Source of the DNA: CAYLSO01 sp964386525
GTDB taxonomy: Bacteria > Eisenbacteria > RBG-16-71-46 > DASYSL01
NCBI GenBank assembly: GCA_964386525.1
Contig: CAYLSO010000296.1
Coordinates: forward strand, 1-8,336
Reading direction: 5' to 3'
DNA length: 8,336 nucleotides
The notes below the pieces were generated by a model that worked only from the letters and a program-made list of their open reading frames with translations, made no database searches and was not told the origin of the DNA. The translations under genes and the position numbers were made by a program. Below are positions 1 to 5,181 of the stretch, in pieces. The stretch's first letter is position 1. Every line of letters starts with the position of its first letter.

Positions 1-223
1 CGGCGGCGGCGCCGCGCGCCGCCGGAACGAAGCGCTCCAGATTGCGGGCCACGGTGGAGCGGCGGCCGGGCTGGACCGCCCAGCACAGCAGCCCCAGCAG
101 GCGCCCGGTGCCGCGGGCGACGGGCTCGGGCAGGCCGCAGGCCAGGGCCGCGCCGCCGCGGTAGGCGATGCCGGCGAGGGCTTGCGAGAGGTCGCGGATG
201 AGGGGCTGTGCCGATGCTCTCAT
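1..223 (-). CDS. LpxL/HtrB-like lipid A (lysophospholipid) acyltransferase, N-terminal fragment
   Basis: This is the 5' part of a gene that runs off the left edge; 74 codons are visible. The only in-frame start is the ATG at 221..223. The protein opens with a short basic/polar stretch (MRASAQPLIRDL), then Ala/Gly/Leu-rich hydrophobic segments at about residues 13-32 and 38-52. These are followed by a basic turn (PGRR) and STVARNLERFVP at about 58-69. That layout, a hydrophobic N-terminus followed by R-x-x-x-x-x-NLE-x-x-F-P, is how the LpxL/HtrB/LpxM family begins. The family transfers an acyl chain from acyl-ACP to Kdo-lipid A or a related glycolipid at the inner membrane. The catalytic HxxxxD motif lies further into the protein and is outside the window, so substrate and activity cannot be judged. 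The gene starts 54 bases after tRNA-Pro, has no good Shine-Dalgarno at normal distance, and may be co-transcribed with the tRNA. Related mannosyltransferase-associated acyltransferases remain possible. Confidence 0.7.
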   Translation of the reverse strand, partial: MRASAQPLIRDLSQALAGIAYRGGAALACGLPEPVARGTGRLLGLLCWAVQPGRRSTVARNLERFVPAARGAAA

Positions 224-235
224 GACCCGGTCATG
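221..235. repeat. Near-perfect palindrome overlapping the acyltransferase start codon
   Basis: CATGACC and GGTCATG form 7-base inverted arms around one central base. The left arm (221-227) contains the complement of the ATG start at 221..223. In RNA the stem would be 5 bp with a 5-base loop, and the AUG would sit in its 3' arm. It could be a protein operator, a translation-control hairpin or chance. Confidence 0.4.
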
Positions 236-237
236 CG

Positions 238-267
238 ACCGCCCCGGGGCGTCGCCTCCGGGGCGGT
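238..267 (-). other. Strong GC-rich stem-loop downstream of tRNA-Pro
   Basis: A perfect 10-bp inverted repeat (238-247 and 258-267) encloses 10 bases. The loop can pair further as GGC/GCC around a GAC triloop if one A is bulged. It begins 10 bases after the CCA end of tRNA-Pro. No T-run follows on the minus strand, so it is not a classical intrinsic terminator. It may protect the tRNA precursor 3' end or attenuate transcription into the acyltransferase gene. Its 5' half includes the only GGAGG near that gene (255-259), which lies 31 bases from the ATG and is too far for normal initiation. Confidence 0.45.
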
Positions 268-277
268 GCGGTAAGGA

Positions 278-355
<78 letters not shown>

Positions 356-377
356 CGTGGGCTGCCAAAGCGAGGGG

Positions 378-391
378 TGCGATCCGTCGCA
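378..391 (-). other. Small hairpin in the tRNA-Pro leader
   Basis: TGCGA (378-382) and TCGCA (387-391) form a perfect 5-bp inverted repeat with a 4-base loop, just downstream of the candidate -10 and about 24 bases before the tRNA 5' end. It spans the expected transcription start, so a role in the RNA is doubtful. It may be chance in GC-rich DNA. Confidence 0.25.
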
Positions 392-420
392 ATGCTAGGC
401 GGTCGGGGGTATTCCTTCAA
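392..420 (-). promoter_or_regulatory. Candidate sigma70-type promoter for tRNA-Pro
   Basis: On the minus strand a -35-like TTGAAG (415-420) is followed after exactly 17 bases by a -10-like TAGCAT (392-397). Each hexamer matches 4 of 6 consensus bases. Transcription would start near 385, leaving a leader of about 30 bases before tRNA-Pro at 354. The MerR gene ends at 437, so the element fills the intergenic gap. The prediction rests on hexamers, spacing and position only. Confidence 0.5.
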
Positions 421-436
421 GCCCCCCATGATGGGC

Positions 437-985
437 TCAGAAGACCGAGGTCTCCGCGGGCCGGGACGCCGCGTCGGCCCGCTCCCGCAGCTGGCGGGCC
501 AGATCCTTCAGCGCATCGCGCACCTCGGCCACTACCGCGGCGCGGGCGCTCTCGCGCGCCGCCGCCGCGGCCAGCGCCGAGCGCAGGGCCTCGTCCTCGC
601 CTTCGGCCGGGGCGGCCGGCGGCGCCTTGGCCTCCACGGACGACTTGGTTTCGCCGGGAGCGGCGCCCGCCGGGCCGGCGCCGGCGGCCACCGCCACCCG
701 CTTACCTCCCGCGGCACCCGCCTTCTTGTCCTCGGTCAGGCGCTGGCGCGCCCCCTCGATGGTGAAGCGCCGCGTGTAGAGCAGCTCCTTGATGCGCTTG
801 AGCAGCTCGATGTCCTCGGGTCGGTACATGCGGTTGCCGGCGCGGTTCTTCTTGGGGCGCAGCATGGCGAACTGCGTCTCCCAGTAGCGGACCACGTGGG
901 CCTTCACGTCGAGCGCCGCGCTGACCTCGCCGATGGAGTGGTACAGCTTCGGCTTGGCGGCGGACTTGGTCGGCTTGGCTTTCAC
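437..985 (-). CDS. MerR-family transcriptional regulator
   Basis: A 182-residue protein with one N-terminal MerR-type winged helix-turn-helix at about residues 14-83. The helix-turn-helix is at IGEVSAALDVKAHVVRYWE (18-36), followed by a wing with RAGNRMYRPEDIELL (48-62) and the helix FTIEGARQRL (74-83). VRYWE and the R-x-Y-x-x-x-D-I-x-x-L pattern are family hallmarks. Residues about 89-130 are an Ala/Pro/Gly-rich linker, and about 131-175 form a charged, Ala-rich helix that could dimerise. I see no Cys in the C-terminal part and no obvious ligand domain, so metal or redox sensing of the MerR/SoxR kind is not supported. The start is GTG at 983..985, preceded by a good Shine-Dalgarno. The gene lies 40 bases after gpsA and is probably the last gene of the der-plsY-gpsA transcript. 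Related MerR proteins are found beside tRNA-Pro in some proteobacteria (recalled, not checked). The target is unknown. Confidence 0.88.
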   Translation of the reverse strand: MKAKPTKSAAKPKLYHSIGEVSAALDVKAHVVRYWETQFAMLRPKKNRAGNRMYRPEDIELLKRIKELLYTRRFTIEGARQRLTEDKKAGAAGGKRVAVAAGAGPAGAAPGETKSSVEAKAPPAAPAEGEDEALRSALAAAAARESARAAVVAEVRDALKDLARQLRERADAASRPAETSVF

Positions 986-989
986 GCGG

Positions 990-997
990 TCACCCCC
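990..997 (-). promoter_or_regulatory. Ribosome binding site of the MerR gene
   Basis: The minus strand reads GGGGGTGA, which differs from the full anti-Shine-Dalgarno complement GGAGGTGA by one A-to-G change (a G-U wobble). It ends 4 bases before the GTG at 985. It supports GTG as the true start. Confidence 0.6.
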
Positions 998-1004
998 GGG
1001 CGGG

Positions 1005-1020
1005 GCCGGCGCGCGCCGGC
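1005..1020. repeat. 16-bp perfect palindrome between gpsA and the MerR gene
   Basis: GCCGGCGCGCGCCGGC equals its own reverse complement and lies just after the gpsA stop. A 6-bp stem with a 4-base loop is possible in RNA, with no T-run after it. It might be an operator for the adjacent MerR protein, a weak pause site or chance at this GC content. Confidence 0.3.
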
Positions 1021-1025
1021 TGCGC

Positions 1026-2021
1026 TCACTCCCTGCGCGGGTCGCGCGCCAGCAGATCCATCAGCGCCGCCCGCGGAGACTTGCCCTCGAAAAGCACGGC
1101 AACCACCTGCTCGATGATCGGCACCTCGACGTCGCGCTCGCGCGCCAGCTCGAGCGCCACCCGCGAGGCGGGGACCCCCTCGGCGACCTGCGTCATCTCG
1201 CCGAGCACTGCGTCCAGCGCCCGTCCGCGCCCCACCTGCTCGCCGACGTGGCGGTTGCGGCTCTTGCGGCTGAAAGAAGTGGTAACCAGGTCGCCCACGC
1301 CTGTCAATCCAAAGAAGGTCTCGCGGCGACCGCCCAGGGCGATGCCGAGGCGGCTCATCTCGGCCAGGCCGCGGGTCACCAGCGCCCCTTTGGTGTTGTC
1401 CCCGAAGCCGAGCCCGTCGGAGAGCCCCGCCGCCACCGCCATGACGTTCTTAAGGGCGGCGGCGTACTCGGCGCCCACCGGGTCGTCGTTGGTGTAGACG
1501 CGCACGCTGTCGGCGTGGAAGAGCCTCTGCACGCGCCGCGCCACCTCGAGATCGGCGGCGCAGGCGGCCACGCTGGTAGGCACGCCGCGCGCCACCTCCT
1601 CGGCGAGGCTGGGGCCGAGCAGCGCGGCCACCGGCCGGCCGGGGACGGTTTCCGCGAGGATCTGCGTGGGGCGCAGGCGGGTGCCCGGCTCCAGCCCCTT
1701 GGCCACCGAGACGCAGGCCGCGGCGGGCGGCACCTCGGCGGCGACGCGCTCGGCCACCTCGCGCAGGTAGCGCAGCGGGATGGCCCACACGACGGCCCCG
1801 GCGCCGGCCAGCGCCTGGCGGGCGTCGGAGGTGGCGCGCAGCGGCGCGGGGAGCGGGATCCCCGGGAGGTATTTTGGGTTCTCGTGGGCCTTCGTGATGC
1901 GCTCGGCGACCTCGGCCTCCACGGTCCACAGGACCGTGTCGGCGCCGCCCTTGACGAGCAGCGCGCCCAGGGCCGTTCCCCAGGAGCCCGCGCCCAGAAC
2001 GGCGACCCGCGTCTCGCTCAT
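1026..2021 (-). CDS. gpsA: Glycerol-3-phosphate dehydrogenase [NAD(P)+]
   Basis: A 331-residue protein, the usual GpsA length. It reduces dihydroxyacetone phosphate to sn-glycerol 3-phosphate with NAD(P)H in the cytosol, supplying the backbone for phospholipids. The N-terminal Rossmann loop GAGSWGTALG is at residues 10-19, and the family segment HENPKYLPGIPLP at 46-58. VAKGLE sits around Lys108 and LLGPSLAEEVARG at about 134-146. The C-terminal helical domain carries AALKNVMAVAAG with the expected catalytic Lys191, then GDNTKGALVTRGL (207-219), GLTGVGDLVTT (238-248) and the substrate-binding SRN at 254-256. No key residue is missing. The ATG at 2019..2021 overlaps the plsY stop (ATGA), and a GGAGG lies 7 bases upstream. 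The next step, acylation of its product, is encoded by plsY directly upstream. Confidence 0.98.
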   Translation of the reverse strand: MSETRVAVLGAGSWGTALGALLVKGGADTVLWTVEAEVAERITKAHENPKYLPGIPLPAPLRATSDARQALAGAGAVVWAIPLRYLREVAERVAAEVPPAAACVSVAKGLEPGTRLRPTQILAETVPGRPVAALLGPSLAEEVARGVPTSVAACAADLEVARRVQRLFHADSVRVYTNDDPVGAEYAAALKNVMAVAAGLSDGLGFGDNTKGALVTRGLAEMSRLGIALGGRRETFFGLTGVGDLVTTSFSRKSRNRHVGEQVGRGRALDAVLGEMTQVAEGVPASRVALELARERDVEVPIIEQVVAVLFEGKSPRAALMDLLARDPRRE

Positions 2022-2686
2022 GGCCGGTCCTCCCCGCGTCGGGACGGGCCTCCCGCCCCGCCGCGCAGGGCGATGCGAGGCTCCTCGCCGCGGATCAGCC
2101 GCCGGATGTTGGGCACGTGGCGGTAGACGATGAGCGCAGACACGAGCAGCCCGGCGGCCAGAAGCTTGCCACGGCCGGGCCCGTGCACCGTCCCGGCGAT
2201 GCCGAGAGGGTAGACCAGCGCCAGCGCCAGCGAGCCGACCGAGACGCGGCGCGTCAGGGCGAAAGCGACCAGGAAAGCGGCGAGGCCGAGGCCCATCGCC
2301 GCCGGCGCCAGGGCCAGGAACACCCCCACGGTGGTGGCCACGCCCCGCCCGCCGCGGAACCCCGCGAAGACCGTGAGCACGTGGCCGGCGATGGCCGCCA
2401 GCCCGGCCGCCAGCGCGGCCCACTCGGCGCCGCCGGGGAACGCCGCGCCCCACGGGCCCAGGTGCGGCGAGGCGACGGCCAGTGCCCCCTTGGCGGCGTC
2501 GAGCGCCAGCACCAGGAGTCCGTAGCGCGGGCCCAGGGTGCGGTAGACGTTGGTGGCCCCGAGGTTCCCGCTGCCGTGCCGCCGCACGTCGAGGCCGCGC
2601 GCGTAGCCGACCCACAGGCCCCACGGCAGCGCGCCCAGCAGGTAGGCCGGCGCGAGGACCAGCAGGGCGGCGGGCGCGGCGCTCAC
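2018..2686 (-). CDS. plsY: Acyl-phosphate:glycerol-3-phosphate acyltransferase PlsY
   Basis: A 222-residue polytopic inner-membrane enzyme that moves an acyl group from acyl-phosphate (made by PlsX) to glycerol 3-phosphate, giving 1-acyl-glycerol 3-phosphate. All three PlsY loop motifs are visible. Motif 1 is GSGNLGATNVYR (38-49), motif 2 GHVLTVFAGFRGGRGVAT (101-118) and motif 3 YRHVPNIRRLIRGEE (188-202). Hydrophobic segments fall at about 5-26, 53-72, 86-107, 118-143, 150-165 and 174-187, consistent with the membrane topology of the family. A basic tail of about 20 residues follows motif 3 (RGGAGGPSRRGEDRP). The start is the GTG at 2684..2686, which overlaps the der stop as GTGA. Longer in-frame versions would run into der and add non-PlsY sequence. 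Only a weak purine-rich RBS is present, so translation is probably coupled to der. The plsX gene is not in the window. Confidence 0.97.
   Translation of the reverse strand: MSAAPAALLVLAPAYLLGALPWGLWVGYARGLDVRRHGSGNLGATNVYRTLGPRYGLLVLALDAAKGALAVASPHLGPWGAAFPGGAEWAALAAGLAAIAGHVLTVFAGFRGGRGVATTVGVFLALAPAAMGLGLAAFLVAFALTRRVSVGSLALALVYPLGIAGTVHGPGRGKLLAAGLLVSALIVYRHVPNIRRLIRGEEPRIALRGGAGGPSRRGEDRP
2029..2033 (-). promoter_or_regulatory. Ribosome binding site of gpsA inside plsY
   Basis: GGAGG, within GGGGAGGA on the minus strand, lies 7 bases before the gpsA ATG and inside the last codons of plsY. It fixes the gpsA start and suggests gpsA is translated efficiently in its own right as well as by coupling. 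Confidence 0.7.
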
Positions 2687-3999
2687 TTGCTCTTCTTCAC
2701 GTCGAGCTTGACGGGCGTGCCGGTGAAGCCGAAGCGCTCGCGCAGCCGCTTGAGCAGGAAGCGCTGGTAGGTGGCGTGGATGGCCTCGGGCTGCGAGGCG
2801 AAGATGGTGAAGCGCGGCGGCCGCGTCCCGGTCTGCGTGGCGTAGTAGATGCGCGCCGCTCGGCCGAGCCGCGTCGAGGGCGCCTGGCGCTCGGCCTGCA
2901 CCTCTGCGAGCCAGCGGTTCAGCTCGGAGGTCGGGATGCTGCGGCGCGCCTCCGCGCTCAGCTGCCGCCACTCGCCCGGCAGGCGGCGCAAGTTGGAGCG
3001 CGTCTGGGCCGAGACCGGCAGCGCCGGCAGATGCGCCAGCCACGGGTGGAACTCGCGGCAGTGGCGCTCCAGCTCCAGCCAGCGCTCTTCCTTGTTCTCG
3101 ATCAGGTCCCACTTGTTGTAGGCGATGAGCGCCGGGCGGCCGGCTTCGACCACCGACTCGATGACCCGCAGATCCTGGCGCTGCAGTCCCACCGGGGCCT
3201 CGACCACGACGGTGACCACCTCGGCGCGCTCGATGGCGCGGGCCGAGCGCAGGGTGGCGAAGAACTCGGCGTCGTCGGCGAAGCGCGCCTGGTGGCGCAA
3301 GCCGGCCGTGTCCACGAGCACGAAGTCCTCGCCGTCGCGGCGGAAGCGCGAGTCCACGCTGTCCACGGTGGTCCCCGGCTCGGAGTGCACCACCATGCGC
3401 TCCTCGCCGAGCAGGGAGTTGACCAGCGAGGATTTGCCGACGTTGGGCCGGCCGACGATGGCGACGCGCAGTCCCGGCGGCTCGTTCGCGCCAGGGTCGG
3501 CGGGCAGCAGCGCCAGCAGCCGGTCGAGCAGGTCGCCCACGCCGTAGCCCTGGGCGGCGGAGATGGAGTACGGCTCACCCAGGCCGAGCTGGTGGAACTC
3601 GGCGGCGCGCGGGTCGCCGTGGCCGGGGCGGTCCATCTTGTTGACGACCAGGAGCGCCGCCTTTTCGCGGCGGCGGATGAGGCGCGCCAGGTGCTCGTCG
3701 AGATCGGTGGGGCCGGTGGACGCGTCCACCATCATGAGCACGACGGCCGCCTGCTCGATGGCCAGCTCGGCCTGGCGGCGCACCGCCGCGTCGAGGCCCT
3801 CGCGGGCGGCGGGCAGGAAGCCTCCGGTGTCCACGATGAAGAAGTCGCGCCCCGACCATTCGGCCACCGCCACGTGGCGGTCGCGGGTCACCCCGGGGCG
3901 GTCGTCCACCACCGCCAGCCGCTCGCCGAGGATGCGGTTGAACAGTGAGGACTTGCCGACGTTGGGGCGGCCGACGATGGCGACCAGAGGCAGCGGCAT
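2683..3999 (-). CDS. der: Ribosome assembly GTPase Der (EngA), two tandem G domains
   Basis: A 438-residue GTPase that acts in late 50S ribosomal subunit maturation. G domain 1 has GRPNVGKS (10-17), PGVTRDR (35-41), DTGG (57-60) and NKMD (120-123). G domain 2 has GRPNVGKS (183-190), PGTT (208-211), DTAG (230-233) and NKWD (295-298). The C-terminal KH-like domain spans about 355-438, with IYYATQTGTRPPRFTIF and a basic KKSK end. Domain order and length match the family, where tandem G domains are diagnostic. Domain 2 has small departures: PGTTVDSVD where PGTTRDSID is usual, and VVVEAPVGLQRQDLR where an Asp normally begins the DA-x-x-G segment. The ATG at 3997..3999 is the only start that gives a normal N-terminus; longer versions translate the tRNA-Gly gene. 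It lies 35 bases downstream of tRNA-Gly with no separate promoter seen, so it probably shares the tRNA promoter. Confidence 0.98.
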   Translation of the reverse strand: MPLPLVAIVGRPNVGKSSLFNRILGERLAVVDDRPGVTRDRHVAVAEWSGRDFFIVDTGGFLPAAREGLDAAVRRQAELAIEQAAVVLMMVDASTGPTDLDEHLARLIRRREKAALLVVNKMDRPGHGDPRAAEFHQLGLGEPYSISAAQGYGVGDLLDRLLALLPADPGANEPPGLRVAIVGRPNVGKSSLVNSLLGEERMVVHSEPGTTVDSVDSRFRRDGEDFVLVDTAGLRHQARFADDAEFFATLRSARAIERAEVVTVVVEAPVGLQRQDLRVIESVVEAGRPALIAYNKWDLIENKEERWLELERHCREFHPWLAHLPALPVSAQTRSNLRRLPGEWRQLSAEARRSIPTSELNRWLAEVQAERQAPSTRLGRAARIYYATQTGTRPPRFTIFASQPEAIHATYQRFLLKRLRERFGFTGTPVKLDVKKSK

Positions 4000-4034
4000 G
4001 GGATCCCGGAGTCTGCGGCGCGTAGCGAAATGGG

Positions 4035-4109
4035 TGGAGCGGGCAACGGGATTTGAACCCGCGACCTTCAGCTTGGGAAGCTGACACTCTACCGCTGAGT
4101 TATGCCCGC
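4035..4109 (-). tRNA. tRNA-Gly, anticodon CCC, CCA encoded
   Basis: Read on the minus strand, acceptor strands GCGGGCA (4103-4109) and TGCCCGC (4039-4045) pair fully, with discriminator T at 4038 and CCA at 4035-4037. The D arm is short with AGCGGTA. The anticodon stem is TCAGC/GCTGA around loop TTCCCAA, giving anticodon CCC (4075-4077), which reads GGG. The T arm is CGGGTTCAAATCCCG. The TTCCCAA loop, GCGGGC start and TCCA end are those of bacterial tRNA-Gly(CCC). It has a promoter upstream and der 35 bases downstream, so it is probably processed out of a tRNA-mRNA precursor. Confidence 0.97.
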
Positions 4110-4123
4110 TCGCCCTTTTGCGT

Positions 4124-4133
4124 GTGGGCCCAC
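4124..4133. repeat. 10-bp perfect palindrome at the tRNA-Gly transcription start
   Basis: GTGGGCCCAC equals its own reverse complement. It begins inside the candidate -10 and covers the expected start site near 4125. It supplies a GC-rich discriminator between -10 and start, a feature linked to stringent (ppGpp) control of stable-RNA promoters in proteobacteria; that link is inference here. Confidence 0.3.
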
Positions 4134-4160
4134 GGTAGGCGGGGCGGGCGCTCATGTCAA
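4132..4160 (-). promoter_or_regulatory. Promoter of the tRNA-Gly / der / plsY / gpsA operon
   Basis: On the minus strand an exact consensus -35, TTGACA (4155-4160), is followed after exactly 17 bases by TACCGT (4132-4137), which keeps the T, A and final T of the -10 consensus. Transcription would begin near 4125, leaving a leader of about 15 bases before tRNA-Gly at 4109. The -35 lies in the loop of the hairpin that covers the miaA stop, and the right hairpin arm fills most of the spacer. Confidence 0.68.
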
Positions 4161-4181
4161 GGCGCGCCCCGCCCCGCCTAC
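4135..4181 (-). terminator. Long GC-rich stem-loop over the miaA stop codon, possible terminator
   Basis: Arms 4135-4151 and 4164-4181 pair over 17 bp with a single bulged base and enclose 12 bases. On the minus strand the first arm contains the TAG stop of miaA (4178-4180). No T-run follows, so Rho-independent termination in the textbook form is not supported. The stem could still pause polymerase or protect the 3' end of the mutL-miaA message. Read-through into tRNA-Gly is possible. Confidence 0.45.
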
Positions 4182-5176
4182 GGCGGGCTCCCCTGCGCTC
4201 CCCCGGGACCCGTCCCCGGCGCCGGCGTGGCGGCCCGCGACCGCCAGAGCTCCTCGACGCTCCGCGCCAGTGCGCCGGGCGATTCGCGATCGAGGGCGTC
4301 GACCCAGGCGAGCCCGACGCGCGGTCCCTCCTGCCGCCACCACGTCCACTGGCGCTTGGCGTAGCGGCGCGTCTCCCGCTGGGTGCGCTCGACGGCCTCG
4401 GCATACGGCAGCCGGCGGAGCACGTGGGCGATGGCCTGGGCGTAGCCGAGGCTGCGCAGGCCGGGGGCGTCCGGCGGCACGCCGGCGTCGAGGAAGGCGT
4501 GGACCTCGCCCAGGAGCCCCTGCTCGAAGAACCGCTCGGCGCGACGGTCGAGCCGCTCGTAGAGCCGCCGGCGGTCACCGGTGAGGCCGACGAACCGCCA
4601 GCCCTCCACGCCGCAGTCCGGGGGGCGCGCGGCGCGCTCGTCGCGCAGCCAGGCGGAGAGCGGCCGGCCGGTGGCGCGCGCCACCTCGAGGCCGCGCGCG
4701 ACGCGCTGGCGGTCGCGCGGCGCCAGGCGGTCGGCCAGCTCCGGGTCGAGCTCCGCCAGCGCGGCGTGCAGGATCTCCGGCCCGCGCTCCTCCAGCTCGC
4801 GGCGCACCGCGGCGCGCACCTCGGGCGCGATCTCGGGGACGGGCGCCAGCCCGCGGACCAGGGCCCGCAGATAGAGCCCGGAGCCCCCCACCACCAGCGG
4901 CACGCGGCCCCGCTGCACGATGCCGCGCAGCGCCGGGGCGGCCGCCCGAGCGTAGAGCCCCGCGCTCGGCGCCTCGGTGACTTCCAACCAGTCGAAGAGG
5001 TGGTGCGGACAGCGGTCGCGCTCGGCCGCGCTGGGCTTGCCGGTGGCGACGTCGAGGCCGCGGAAGATCTGGCGCGAGTCGCCGCAGACGATCTCGGCCC
5101 CGAGGCGCGCCGCCAGCTCGAGCGCGACGGCGGTCTTGCCGGTGCCCGTGGGCCCGACGAGCGCCAGGGCGTCCAC
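4178..5176 (-). CDS. miaA: tRNA dimethylallyltransferase MiaA
   Basis: A 332-residue enzyme that adds a dimethylallyl group to N6 of A37 in tRNAs reading codons that begin with U, which supports reading-frame maintenance. It has the P-loop GPTGTGKT (8-15), GDSRQIFRGLDVATGKP (32-48) in place of the usual ADS-x-Q-x-Y-x-G-x-D-I-x-T-x-KP, VVGGSGLYLRAL (95-106), the substrate-contact segment RSLGYAQAI (241-249) and the C-terminal RYAKRQWTWWRQE (271-283). The last 18 residues or so are Pro/Gly-rich and look dispensable. The GTG at 5174..5176 lies 5 bases after the mutL stop and puts the P-loop at the usual distance. Longer in-frame versions would overlap mutL and are not family-like. No clear Shine-Dalgarno is visible, so it is probably translated by ribosomes finishing mutL. 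mutL-miaA adjacency occurs widely in bacteria. Confidence 0.97.
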   Translation of the reverse strand: MDALALVGPTGTGKTAVALELAARLGAEIVCGDSRQIFRGLDVATGKPSAAERDRCPHHLFDWLEVTEAPSAGLYARAAAPALRGIVQRGRVPLVVGGSGLYLRALVRGLAPVPEIAPEVRAAVRRELEERGPEILHAALAELDPELADRLAPRDRQRVARGLEVARATGRPLSAWLRDERAARPPDCGVEGWRFVGLTGDRRRLYERLDRRAERFFEQGLLGEVHAFLDAGVPPDAPGLRSLGYAQAIAHVLRRLPYAEAVERTQRETRRYAKRQWTWWRQEGPRVGLAWVDALDRESPGALARSVEELWRSRAATPAPGTGPGGAQGSPP

Positions 5177-5181
5177 GCGGC

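Noticed and set aside
933..2126. 397-codon plus-strand open frame antisense to gpsA
   Set aside because: Arg/Gly/Ala-rich, with no motif. It is a mirror of GpsA codon structure.
2483..3948. 488-codon plus-strand open frame antisense to der
   Set aside because: It mirrors Der coding sequence, has no domain and has a biased composition.
4000..4578. N-terminal extension of Der into tRNA-Gly and miaA
   Set aside because: The extension translates the tRNA gene (HNSAVECQLPKLKVAGSNPVARS-type artefact) and antisense-like sequence. The ATG at 3999 gives the normal Der N-terminus.
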